A DNA stretch of 64,000 bases from assembly GCF_050030965.1 (NCBI RefSeq), contig NZ_CP188297.1, positions 2,542,001 to 2,606,000 of the forward strand, in the 5' to 3' direction. Positions 8,216-16,430 of this stretch are shown piece after piece. The position numbers and the translations under genes were made by a program. The notes beneath the pieces are model-generated. The model saw only the letters and a program-made list of their open reading frames with translations. It was not told the origin of the DNA and searched no databases. This DNA is from Glutamicibacter sp002979865. GTDB lineage: Bacteria > Actinomycetota > Actinomycetes > Actinomycetales > Micrococcaceae. Position 1 is the first letter of the stretch. Every line of letters starts with the position of its first letter.

Positions 8216-8653
8216 CTAATCCTGCGTCATCTTCGGTTCAACTAGTGGACGGTAGGCAGACTGCATTGAGATCTGGGCATCCACGTAGCTGGTGCCATCG
8301 GCAAAGGCGATATCTGCTGTTGCCCACGACCCGTTCCAGTACTTGATCTCCAACTCGGTCGGCGAATATTCCTTCTGGACGTTCGCCACGAGGTTGCTCA
8401 TCGCGGTGTTGTAGCCGGTGATGCCCATGACCAGGCAGATGGCCGTTGCCACCACAGCAATTCCGGCAGAAATGAACTCGGTGCGGATGGATGCGCGTCG
8501 CGCATAAGTCTGCTCCCCGTCACGCAGGCGCGTGAAGCCCTTGCGTCGGATCAGGGCGTGGATGATCAAGGGCAACCCGATCAGCAAGAAGATCACAGAA
8601 GCCGCCAGCGACACGAGAGGAAGACTGAATTCCACCGGTAGATACTCATCCAT
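8216..8653 (-). CDS. Hypothetical membrane protein, two predicted helices
   Basis: This 145-residue protein has hydrophobic segments at about residues 10-34 and 61-81. A basic loop (RRKGFTRLRDGEQTYARR) lies between them, and a C-terminal about 60-residue soluble domain (NVQKEYSPTELEIKYWNG...) follows. I recognise no family. It lies between the HtaA-domain gene and the FAD oxidase on the same strand but with gaps that do not prove an operon. Confidence 0.55.
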   Translation of the reverse strand: MDEYLPVEFSLPLVSLAASVIFLLIGLPLIIHALIRRKGFTRLRDGEQTYARRASIRTEFISAGIAVVATAICLVMGITGYNTAMSNLVANVQKEYSPTELEIKYWNGSWATADIAFADGTSYVDAQISMQSAYRPLVEPKMTQD

Positions 8654-8691
8654 GTATTTACCCTACCCATGTCAGCGGATGACTTCTAGGG

Positions 8692-10050
8692 TTAAATCGC
8701 CTTGCCCGGGTTCAAGATGCCCTGTGGATCGAACACCGCGCGCACCCGTCGCTGCAGCGCAAGCGAGGTTTCGCCCAGCTCTTGGGCCAGCCAATCCTGC
8801 TTGAGCAAACCGATGCCGTGCTCGCCGGTGAGCGTGCCGCCCAGGGACTTGGCGAGGTGGAACATGTCTCCCAGCGCGGCCTTCGGTGCGCCGCTGGTGA
8901 TGGATTGGCCTTCAGGCACCACGATGATCGGATGCAGGTTGCCATCGGCGGCATGGGCGATAGTGAAGATCGATACTCCGCGTTCATCCTCGATGCGCTG
9001 CAGGCCGGCGAAGGCTTCGGCCAAGCGATTGCGCGGCACGCCGATATCGCAGATCGAGGCCGTGCCCAGCAGCTCCATGCTCGGGATCGCCTGGCGCCGG
9101 GCTTCGATCAGCGCCTGTGCTTGCTCCTGGTCCGTGGCGATCTCGATGTGCGCGGCCAGCGGGGCGATCGCATCCTGCAGGGCCTGCATTTCCAGCTGCG
9201 CGCCGTAGCCGTCGGTCTGCGCGAGCAGCAACGCGCCGCCGCGCGCTTCGTGATCCGTTCCGAGCGCCGCATCCACTGCCTTCAGGGTCTTGCCGCACAT
9301 CAGCTCCAGCACCGAGGGGGCCAGCCGTTCGGCGATCACCGCCGAGGCGGCCTTTGCCGCGGTATCCTCATCGGGGAAGTAGGCGACCAAGGTGGAGGTG
9401 TGCTTGGGCTTCGGGCGCAGGCGCAGCAGTGCTTCAACCACAATGCCCAAGGTGCCTTCCGAACCGATCATCAGCGCATTCATGTCATAGCCGGCCACGC
9501 CCTTGATGGTCCGCCGCCCGGTACGCAGCAGCTGCCCGTCGGGCAGCACCACCAGCAAGCTGAGCACCGACTCGCGGGTCACCCCGTACTTGGCGCACCA
9601 CATGCCGCCGGCATTCGTCGCAATATTGCCGCCGATCGAGCAGATCGCGGTACTGGCAGGATCCGGGGCGTAGAACAGCCCGTGCTCGCCGGCGGCCTGG
9701 TTCACCGCCGCATTGAGCACGCCGGGCTGCACCACCGCGGTGGCTTCCACCGGATCGATTTCCAGGATCTTGTCCATCCGGGACAAGTCGAGCACGATCT
9801 GCCCGGCCTCGGCGCTGGCCCCTGCCGCCAGCCCGGTGCCGGCCCCGCGCGGGACGATCGTGGCGCCATGCTTGTGGGCCAACTGCATCGCCAGCACCAC
9901 ATCATCGATGTCCTGCGCGAAGATCACCCCGTCGGCAAAGGTTTCGGGCGCATAGCCGGAGCGGTCCACGCTGGCCTGCTTGCGGTCCTGCTCATCGAGC
10001 GAGGCCCGGGGATGGGCGCATAGCACTGGACTGGTCGCCACGGTAGTCAT
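8692..10050 (-). CDS. FAD-linked oxidase, GlcD/D-2-hydroxyacid dehydrogenase family
   Basis: The protein has 452 residues. The N-terminal FAD_binding_4 domain has the PRGAGTGLAAGA pyrophosphate loop (about 67-78) and GGNIATNAGG. The C-terminal FAD-oxidase domain has the HAADGNLHP motif and GTLTGEHGIG. Family members oxidise D-lactate, glycolate or D-2-hydroxyglutarate. ATG 10048-10050 is preceded by AAAGGAG. It follows the aminotransferase and semialdehyde dehydrogenase genes on the same strand and may belong to the same catabolic regulon. A perfect hairpin separates it from the aminotransferase gene, so its expression may be partly uncoupled. Substrate not identifiable. Confidence 0.88.
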   Translation of the reverse strand: MTTVATSPVLCAHPRASLDEQDRKQASVDRSGYAPETFADGVIFAQDIDDVVLAMQLAHKHGATIVPRGAGTGLAAGASAEAGQIVLDLSRMDKILEIDPVEATAVVQPGVLNAAVNQAAGEHGLFYAPDPASTAICSIGGNIATNAGGMWCAKYGVTRESVLSLLVVLPDGQLLRTGRRTIKGVAGYDMNALMIGSEGTLGIVVEALLRLRPKPKHTSTLVAYFPDEDTAAKAASAVIAERLAPSVLELMCGKTLKAVDAALGTDHEARGGALLLAQTDGYGAQLEMQALQDAIAPLAAHIEIATDQEQAQALIEARRQAIPSMELLGTASICDIGVPRNRLAEAFAGLQRIEDERGVSIFTIAHAADGNLHPIIVVPEGQSITSGAPKAALGDMFHLAKSLGGTLTGEHGIGLLKQDWLAQELGETSLALQRRVRAVFDPQGILNPGKAI

Positions 10051-10073
10051 CTCGATCTCCTTTGAATGCAGAA

Positions 10074-10102
10074 CTGGCAGGACAGCTGAGCTGTCCTGCC
10101 AG
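10074..10102. terminator. Intercistronic stem-loop
   Basis: A perfect 12-pair stem (10074-10085 with 10091-10102) with loop CTGAG lies between the aminotransferase stop (10110) and the FAD-oxidase start (10050). No U-run follows on the minus strand, so partial termination or mRNA processing is as likely as full termination. Confidence 0.6.
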
Positions 10103-10109
10103 ATCGGTG

Positions 10110-11489
10110 CTATTGAACGAACGTGTCGGCGACGGCCAAGGCCTGCTCGAGGCGATCCAGCGCCTGAATGAGCACCTCATCCTCGATGTTCATCGCCGGC
10201 ACCACATGCAGCCGGTTGAAGTTCGCGAAGGGCAGCAGCCCTGCGGCCTTCGCGGCGGCAACCACTTGGTTCATCTCCGGGCTGCTGCCTCCATAGGCGG
10301 CCAGCGGCTCGCGGGTTTCCCGGTTCTTCACCAGCTCGATCGCCCAGAACACGCCGGTTCCGCGCACCTCGCCCACGCTCGGGTGCTCGGCCGCGAACTG
10401 CGCCAGGCGCGGCCCGATGATTTCCTCGCCCAAGCGCTGGGCGTTCTCCACCATGGCCTCGTCCTCCATCGCGGTGATGGTGGCTACCGCCGCCGCGCAG
10501 GCCAGCGGGTGGCCCGAATAGGTCAACCCGCCCGGGTAGACCCGCTCGCGGAAGGTCTCGAAGATTTCCGGGCTGATCGCCACCCCGCCCAGCGGCACGT
10601 AGCCGGAATTCACGCCCTTGGCGAAGGTCAGCAGGTCCGGCACCACCGCGGCATGGTCCACTGCGAACCATTGCCCGCTGCGCCCGAATCCGGCCATCAC
10701 TTCATCGGCGATGTACACGATGCCGTGCTTCTTAGTCAGCTCGCGCACGCCCTGCAGGTACCCCGGAGGCGGCAGGTAGATGCCGGCGGTACCCGGAATG
10801 CTCTCCAGGATGATCGCGGCAATGGTGCCGGGGCCTTCGAGCAGGATCGTGTCTTCCAGGTGCTTCAGCGCCCGCTGCGTTTCCTCTTCGGGAGTGCTCG
10901 AATTGAAGTAGGAGCGGTACGGGTAGGCCGGGAAGAAGCGCACCACCCCATCGGTTCCGTGATCCGAGGCGAAGCGCCGCGGATCCCCGGTGAGGTTCAC
11001 CGCCAGGTGGGTGCCGCCGTGGTAGGAGCGGTACGCGGAGAGCACCTTGTGCTTGCCGGTATGCAGCCGCGCCATGCGCACCGCATGCTCCACCGCATCG
11101 GCACCGCCATTGGTGAAGAAGATCTTGTCCAGCTGCCCGGGGGTGTGCTTGGCGATCAGCCGGGCCGCCTCAGAGCGCGCGTCATTCACATGCTGCGGGG
11201 CGATGGTGGCCAGCTTGCCGGCCTGCTCCTGGATCGCGGCGATCACCTTCGGGTGCTGGTGCCCGATGTTCGTGTTCACCAGCTGGCTGGAGAGGTCGAT
11301 CAGCGCGTTGCCCTCGCCGTCCCATACCCAGGAGCCTTCGGCCTTCAGGATGGCCATCGGGGCGAACGGCCCCTGGGCCTGCCAGGAGTGGAAGACGTGC
11401 TTGCGGTCCAGCTCGTAGGCGTGCTGGCCAGCGGCGATATCCGCTGCGGAAACGCCCTGCGTCAGTGGCTGTGCCAGTGGTTCAGTCAT
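10110..11489 (-). CDS. Class III PLP-dependent aminotransferase
   Basis: This 459-residue protein has the class III layout: substrate loop near residues 40-75, FFTNGGADAVEHAVR cofactor-phosphate segment (about 123-137), YIADEVMAGFGRSG with the PLP-contacting Asp, and the Schiff-base Lys in LLTFAKGVNSGYVPLG. The start lies 5 bases after the stop of the upstream methylmalonate-semialdehyde dehydrogenase gene, so the two are co-transcribed. Paired with an MMSDH-type enzyme, a beta-alanine or 3-aminoisobutyrate transaminase making (methyl)malonate semialdehyde is the best inference. GABA or other omega-amino acids cannot be excluded. Confidence 0.9.
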   Translation of the reverse strand: MTEPLAQPLTQGVSAADIAAGQHAYELDRKHVFHSWQAQGPFAPMAILKAEGSWVWDGEGNALIDLSSQLVNTNIGHQHPKVIAAIQEQAGKLATIAPQHVNDARSEAARLIAKHTPGQLDKIFFTNGGADAVEHAVRMARLHTGKHKVLSAYRSYHGGTHLAVNLTGDPRRFASDHGTDGVVRFFPAYPYRSYFNSSTPEEETQRALKHLEDTILLEGPGTIAAIILESIPGTAGIYLPPPGYLQGVRELTKKHGIVYIADEVMAGFGRSGQWFAVDHAAVVPDLLTFAKGVNSGYVPLGGVAISPEIFETFRERVYPGGLTYSGHPLACAAAVATITAMEDEAMVENAQRLGEEIIGPRLAQFAAEHPSVGEVRGTGVFWAIELVKNRETREPLAAYGGSSPEMNQVVAAAKAAGLLPFANFNRLHVVPAMNIEDEVLIQALDRLEQALAVADTFVQ

Positions 11490-11494
11490 GGGTA

Positions 11495-12997
11495 TCAGTC
11501 ATTCTGCGGGAAGCCGAGGTTGATGCCGCCGTGGCTCGGGTCGAGCCAGCGCTTGGTGATCACCTTGTTGCGGGTGAAGAACTTGAAGCCCTCCGGGCCG
11601 TAGGCGTGCTGGTCGCCGAACAGCGAGGCCTTCCAGCCGCCGAAGGAGTGGTAGCCCACCGGTACCGGGATCGGCACGTTGACCCCGACCATGCCCACCT
11701 GGATCTCGTCCTCGAAGCGGCGGGCCGCGCCGCCGTCGTTGGTGAAGATCGCGGTGCCATTGCCGTACGGCGAAGAGTTGATCAGCTCGATGCCCTCGTT
11801 GAAGCTCTCCACGCGCACCACCGAGAGCACCGGACCGAAGATTTCCTCGGTGTAGATGGACATGTCCGTGCCGACATGGTCGAACATCGTCGGATGCAGG
11901 AAGAAGCCCTCGCCATCAGCATCCACGGTGCCGGTGCGGCCATCGAGCACCAGGTCCGCGCCGGCGGAGATGCCGGCCTCGATGTATCCGGCCACCTTCG
12001 CCTTGTGCTCGCCGGTGATCAGCGGGCCCATGTCGCAGCCGCGGGTGCCATCGCCCACGCGCAGCGTCTTGGCACGTTCGGCGATCTTGGCCACCAGCTC
12101 ATCGGCAATGGTGTCGATCGCGACGACTACGGAGATCGCCATGCAGCGCTCGCCGGCCGCGCCGAAGCCTGCGTTGACCGCCATGTCGGCGGCCAGGTCC
12201 AGGTCGGCATCCGGAAGCACCAGCATGTGGTTCTTCGCGCCGCCAAAGGCCTGCACCCGCTTGTTGTGCGCGGTGCCGGTGGAGTAGACGTACTGTGCGA
12301 TCGGGGTGGAACCCACGAAGGACACGGAGTTCACGCGCGGATCGGTCAGCAGGGAGTCCACCGCCTCCTTGTCGCCGTGCACCACGTTCAGCACGCCCTC
12401 GGGCAGGCCGGCCTCGGTGAACAGCTCGGCCAGCCAGTTGGCGGCCGACGGGTCCTTCTCCGATGGCTTGAGCACCACCGCGTTGCCGGCGGCGATCGCT
12501 ACCGGGAAGAACCACAGCGGCACCATGGCCGGGAAGTTGAAGGGGGAGATGATGGCCGAGACGCCGACCGGCTGGCGCATGGACTGCACGTCGATGCCGG
12601 TGGAGGCGTTCTGCGAGAACTCGCCCTTGAGCAGGTAGGGGGCGTTGCAGCACAGCTCGACGACTTCCAGGCCGCGGGCCACTTCGCCCAGCGCGTCGTC
12701 CAGCACCTTGCCGTGCTCGGCGGTGATGATCGCGGCCAGCTCGCCCTTGCGCTCGGCCAGCAGCTGGCGGAAGTTGAACATGATCGCGGTGCGGCGGGCC
12801 AGCGAGGTGTCGCGCCACTTGGGGAAAGCCTCGGCGGCTGCGGCGATCGCTTGCTCGGTGGTGGCCTTGGAGGCCAGCGCAACCTGGCGGGTGACCTCGC
12901 CGGTGGCGGGGTTGTAGATCTTGCCGGTGCGGTCATCGGCGGAGTAATTGGCGTTGTTGATCCAGTGCTGCAGGGTGCCGGTCAGCGTTGCGGTCAT
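11495..12997 (-). CDS. mmsA: CoA-acylating (methyl)malonate-semialdehyde dehydrogenase
   Basis: This 500-residue ALDH-superfamily enzyme has the MMSDH hallmarks: ISPFNFPAMVPLWFFP (about 150-165), FGGAKNH (251-257) where ordinary ALDHs have the catalytic Glu in ELGG, and Cys285 in GERCMAIS. These enzymes convert malonate or methylmalonate semialdehyde to acetyl- or propionyl-CoA with release of CO2. ATG 12995-12997 was chosen over an upstream in-frame ATG at 13036, since GAAAGG lies at a suitable distance. It leads a minus-strand operon with the aminotransferase, divergent from a PucR regulator. Confidence 0.92.
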   Translation of the reverse strand: MTATLTGTLQHWINNANYSADDRTGKIYNPATGEVTRQVALASKATTEQAIAAAAEAFPKWRDTSLARRTAIMFNFRQLLAERKGELAAIITAEHGKVLDDALGEVARGLEVVELCCNAPYLLKGEFSQNASTGIDVQSMRQPVGVSAIISPFNFPAMVPLWFFPVAIAAGNAVVLKPSEKDPSAANWLAELFTEAGLPEGVLNVVHGDKEAVDSLLTDPRVNSVSFVGSTPIAQYVYSTGTAHNKRVQAFGGAKNHMLVLPDADLDLAADMAVNAGFGAAGERCMAISVVVAIDTIADELVAKIAERAKTLRVGDGTRGCDMGPLITGEHKAKVAGYIEAGISAGADLVLDGRTGTVDADGEGFFLHPTMFDHVGTDMSIYTEEIFGPVLSVVRVESFNEGIELINSSPYGNGTAIFTNDGGAARRFEDEIQVGMVGVNVPIPVPVGYHSFGGWKASLFGDQHAYGPEGFKFFTRNKVITKRWLDPSHGGINLGFPQND

Positions 12998-13056
12998 CGT
13001 ATCGGCCTTTCGAAGTTGGGTGCCTGCCTTCATCATGGGTCATGGATATGAGGGAC

Positions 13057-13093
13057 GACACCATCACTGTGTCATGATTTAAGCACTAGTGCT
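13057..13093. promoter_or_regulatory. Two palindromes in the mmsA/pucR divergent promoter region
   Basis: GACAC (13057-13061) and GTGTC (13069-13073) form an inverted repeat with a 7-base gap. AGCACTAGTGCT (13082-13093) is a perfect 12-base palindrome 15 bases before the PucR start. Both lie in the only shared control region and are candidate operators; the regulator that binds is not proven. Confidence 0.4.
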
Positions 13094-13108
13094 GACGGAG
13101 TGTAAAAA

Positions 13109-14635
13109 ATGCTGACGGTAGACGAGGTACTGCACCTGCCGGTGGTCCAAGCCGCCGACCCCCAGGTGCTCTGCGGAACAGGGATGGACGCGCCGCTTCG
13201 CTGGGTGCACGTGACCGAATCCACCGAGAACATCGACCTGCTGCTGGGCCGCGAGCTGATCCTCACGACCCTGCGCAACGTGAGCGACGTGCGCGCCTTC
13301 ATCACCGCGCTGCGCGAGGCCGGGGCCGTCGGGGTCATCATCGAGGACCTTTCCGGCGCACCGCTGGACGTCGCCGACCTGGGCCTGCCGGTCATCGCCC
13401 TGCGCACCACCACCCGCTTCGTGTCCATCACCGAGGTCATCCACCAGAAACTCGTTGCCGAGCAGCTCGAGGCCGTCCAGTTCTCCCGCACGGTGCACGA
13501 AATCTACACCGGGCTCTCGCTGACCGAGGCCGACGAAGCGCAGATCGTGGACCGCACCGCGCAGCTGCTCTCGGCCCCCGTGGTCCTGGAAGATGTCCGC
13601 CACCACGTGCTCGCCCAGTCCGGCGCGCAACTGGAACACTGGATCACCCGTTCGCGCTTCGTCGGGTTCCTGGAGCACACTGGACGCGCCACCGGCACCG
13701 AGAACTGGCTGCAGACCCCGGTCGGCGCGGTCCGCAGCCGCTGGGGGCGGCTGATCGTCCCGGCCGTCCTGGAGGACGACGACCGCGCGGCCCTGGTGCT
13801 GGAACGGGCCGGCCAGGCGCTGACCATCGCCCGCCTGTCCGGGCGCGACCAGCGCGAGCTGCTCTACCAGGCGCGCACCTCCACGCTGCACGAACTGCAG
13901 GCCGGGCACAGCTACAGCGACAAGGACATCGCCATCCGCACCCAGGCCCTGGGCCTGGCCGCCGCCCCCTACTATGTCCCGGTGGTCATCTCCCTGGCCG
14001 GTTCCGGCACGCCGACCGAAACCCAGCTGGCCGACCGCGCCCTGCTCGAAGTGCTCGACCAGCTGGCCGAAACCCTGCACCTGGGCATCCTGGCCGGCTC
14101 GCTCAAGCCCGGGTACCTGGGGCTGATCCTGCCGCTGCGCGCCCGCGAACTGCTGGACTCCACCCTGCAGGGCTTCACCCGCCGGCTGGCCGAGCAGCTC
14201 ACCGCGCCGGTGGCCATCGGAGTGGGGCCCGAAGGCACCCTGGCCACCAGCATCGCCGGGCTGGAGGAAGCCGCGCAGGTCGCGCAGATCGTCCCGCACC
14301 TGCCCACCCGCGCCCAGCCCTACTACCGCTTCGCCGACCTGCGCCTGCGCGGGGTGCTCTCGGCCATGGGCAGCGACCCGAAGCTGCGCACCTTCGCGCT
14401 GGCCGAGCTCTCCGGCCTGCTCAACCCGCTCGACCTGGCCGCCCTTGACCTGCTCGATCTCTACCTGGCCCACGGCGGGAACAAAACCGCGCTGGCCAAG
14501 GCCGGCTACCTCTCGCGGCCCACCCTCTACTCCCGGCTGGCCAAGCTCGAAGCCAAGCTCGGGGTGCAGCTGGACTCCGCCGAGTCCCGCGCCTCGCTGC
14601 AGGTGGCGCTGCTCTGGTACCGCATGCACGGCTGA
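13109..14635 (+). CDS. PucR-family transcriptional regulator
   Basis: The protein has 508 residues. The N-terminal PucR domain (MLTVDEVLHLPVVQAADPQV, about 1-125) is followed by a GGDEF-like/CdaR middle region, and the C-terminal HTH_30 domain reads LDLYLAHGGNKTALAKAGYL followed by SRPTLYSRLAKLEAKLGV. PucR proteins control purine and amino-compound catabolic operons, usually as activators. It is divergent from the mmsA-aminotransferase genes, its presumed targets. The C-terminal helix-turn-helix is intact and the length is normal. Confidence 0.9.
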   Translation: MLTVDEVLHLPVVQAADPQVLCGTGMDAPLRWVHVTESTENIDLLLGRELILTTLRNVSDVRAFITALREAGAVGVIIEDLSGAPLDVADLGLPVIALRTTTRFVSITEVIHQKLVAEQLEAVQFSRTVHEIYTGLSLTEADEAQIVDRTAQLLSAPVVLEDVRHHVLAQSGAQLEHWITRSRFVGFLEHTGRATGTENWLQTPVGAVRSRWGRLIVPAVLEDDDRAALVLERAGQALTIARLSGRDQRELLYQARTSTLHELQAGHSYSDKDIAIRTQALGLAAAPYYVPVVISLAGSGTPTETQLADRALLEVLDQLAETLHLGILAGSLKPGYLGLILPLRARELLDSTLQGFTRRLAEQLTAPVAIGVGPEGTLATSIAGLEEAAQVAQIVPHLPTRAQPYYRFADLRLRGVLSAMGSDPKLRTFALAELSGLLNPLDLAALDLLDLYLAHGGNKTALAKAGYLSRPTLYSRLAKLEAKLGVQLDSAESRASLQVALLWYRMHG

Positions 14636-14696
14636 GCTATCCACACTTGGCTCCCGGTCCGAAAACCCCGCAGGACGCCGCAGGCATCATGGGGGC

Positions 14697-16430
14697 ATGA
14701 GCACAGAACAGGCACAGGCGCTGAAGGACCTGGCCGACGCGGAAGAACTCATCGCATCGGCCACCGCGGTCCTTGCCGGCGGGCCATTGAGCCCCGGCCA
14801 CGCGGCCTGCTTTGCGCAGCTTGCTGACAAGCTCGCCCGCCGCCAGAGCCGCACCCAGTTGCACGCCGCCCATGCGCTGCGCCGCACCGGTGCCCACAAG
14901 CTCGACCAGGAATCCTTCCAGGCCGTCACCGAGGCAGGCGAGCACCCGAGCCGCGCCGCATTCCAGGTGGCCGCCGGGCGCACCACCACTGCCCGCACGC
15001 ATTTCAAGAACACGGCCGGGCTGCTGCACGGCTGGCTGGACATCCCGCGCAGCACGGTCCGCTCCCGGCTGGCCCTGGTGGATTGCTTGCTGGGCGGTGT
15101 CGACGAGGCAGGGCAACCGCTGCCCGCCTGGTTGCCGGAACTGGCCGGGCAATTCGCCGACCCCGACGTGGATCCCCGGCTGGTGTCCTCGGCCGCGCTG
15201 AAACTGCATTCGGCCCGCAAGGACTTCGGCGAAGGCCAGGCCGGGCAGGCCAAGAAGGACCAGCTGCAAGCCGAATCGGCCGCCTTCATCCGCAGCGAAC
15301 CCAAGGCCGCCCGCAGGCACATCAACGCACTGGTGGCGCAGGTGAAGTCCGGCCAGCGCCCGTTGCAGGCCCTGCTGGATGGGATCGGGATCTTCAAGAA
15401 GGGCATGCGCCAGGGCCTGGTCGAATACGTCCTGCGCGTCCTGCCCGCCCATGCGGCGATGATCGAAGCGTATTTCAACGCGCTGGACAACCCGGCCACC
15501 GTGGCCGGGAACCGCGAAGCCCTGGCGCACGCCGAGGCGCAGTTCACCGGTGCCCAGGACAGCGGCTGGGATGACGAGGAATCGATGCCCGACTGGGCCA
15601 AAGACGGGGAACCTGCCGGATCGGCACCCGAGGGATCCGCCGAACCTGAAGAACCCGAAGAACCTGACAAACCTGACGAACCTGGAGAACCCGAGGAACC
15701 TGACGAACCCGAAGAACCTGAAGAGCCCGAGGAACCTGCCGGCCCGGCCGCCACCCAGTTCGAGGAGCTCAGGCCAGAACGACGCCGGCTCGTAGGATTC
15801 CTGGCCTTGCTGATGACCGACCGCAACCAGAGCGGTTCGCCAGGGAAACAACCCGGGTTGGCGGTACCGCAGGTGAGCATCATCCTGGATTACGAGAAGA
15901 TGAGACGCGACGGCAAGGAATTCGCGGTCACTTCCACCGGGATCCAGCTATCCCCGGGCGAAACCAGAGCGGCATTGTGCACGGCCGGAATCTATCCGCT
16001 GGTGCTGAACGGCCAGAGCCTGCCCCTGGATCTGGGCCGCACCCAGCGGCTGTATAGCAAGGCGCAGGGCCGCGCCATCCGGGCGGCCTATCGAGGGTGC
16101 CTGTATCCGGGATGCAGCATGCCCGCCGAACGATGCGAACTGGATCATCTCGACGCGTGGGAAAAGGGCGGCAACACGGACATCGAGTCCGCGGCCTTGG
16201 GATGCATGATCCACCATATCGGCAGGCATTGCGGGTTGTTCCACGCGGTGAAGATCCCTGGATGCCGGCCGATGGCCCTGCTGTCCAAGGAACTCGACCC
16301 GCAGCAGAAACTCCGGGTGAACACCTACTGGATGACCCCGCAGGAAGCCCTGGCGGCCGATGCCCTCGCCGAGCGCATGACCGCGAAGTGGCGTGCCGGG
16401 GAACTGGACATCGAGATCGTGGAGCCCTAG
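14697..16430 (+). CDS. DUF222 / HNH-endonuclease domain protein (13E12 type)
   Basis: This 577-residue protein has an alpha-helical DUF222 region (about 1-290), a low-complexity acidic Glu-Pro-Glu/Asp linker (about 316-348), then a conserved block and an HNH-like zinc region. The HNH region contains the CLYPGC cysteine pair, CELDHLDAWEKGGNTD and CMIHH. Such proteins are multicopy in Mycobacterium and Arthrobacter; their function is poorly known. The Asn normally in the middle of the HNH motif appears to be Ser (DIESAALGC), which could affect catalysis. ATG 14697 has only a weak GGGGG upstream. The stop overlaps that of the convergent acyl-CoA dehydrogenase gene. Confidence 0.82.
   Translation: MSTEQAQALKDLADAEELIASATAVLAGGPLSPGHAACFAQLADKLARRQSRTQLHAAHALRRTGAHKLDQESFQAVTEAGEHPSRAAFQVAAGRTTTARTHFKNTAGLLHGWLDIPRSTVRSRLALVDCLLGGVDEAGQPLPAWLPELAGQFADPDVDPRLVSSAALKLHSARKDFGEGQAGQAKKDQLQAESAAFIRSEPKAARRHINALVAQVKSGQRPLQALLDGIGIFKKGMRQGLVEYVLRVLPAHAAMIEAYFNALDNPATVAGNREALAHAEAQFTGAQDSGWDDEESMPDWAKDGEPAGSAPEGSAEPEEPEEPDKPDEPGEPEEPDEPEEPEEPEEPAGPAATQFEELRPERRRLVGFLALLMTDRNQSGSPGKQPGLAVPQVSIILDYEKMRRDGKEFAVTSTGIQLSPGETRAALCTAGIYPLVLNGQSLPLDLGRTQRLYSKAQGRAIRAAYRGCLYPGCSMPAERCELDHLDAWEKGGNTDIESAALGCMIHHIGRHCGLFHAVKIPGCRPMALLSKELDPQQKLRVNTYWMTPQEALAADALAERMTAKWRAGELDIEIVEP
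15642..15738 (+). repeat. Tandem 9-bp-type repeat encoding Glu-Pro-Glu/Asp units
   Basis: About ten imperfect copies of a GAA-CCT/CCC-GAN unit lie inside the DUF222/HNH gene and encode an extended acidic Pro-rich linker. In-frame repeats of this kind change length by slippage; it is not a CRISPR array. Confidence 0.8.

Noticed and set aside
15642..15738. Regular short repeats that could be read as a CRISPR-like array
   Set aside because: Units are 9 bases, in frame, without spacers, and encode an acidic Pro-rich linker.
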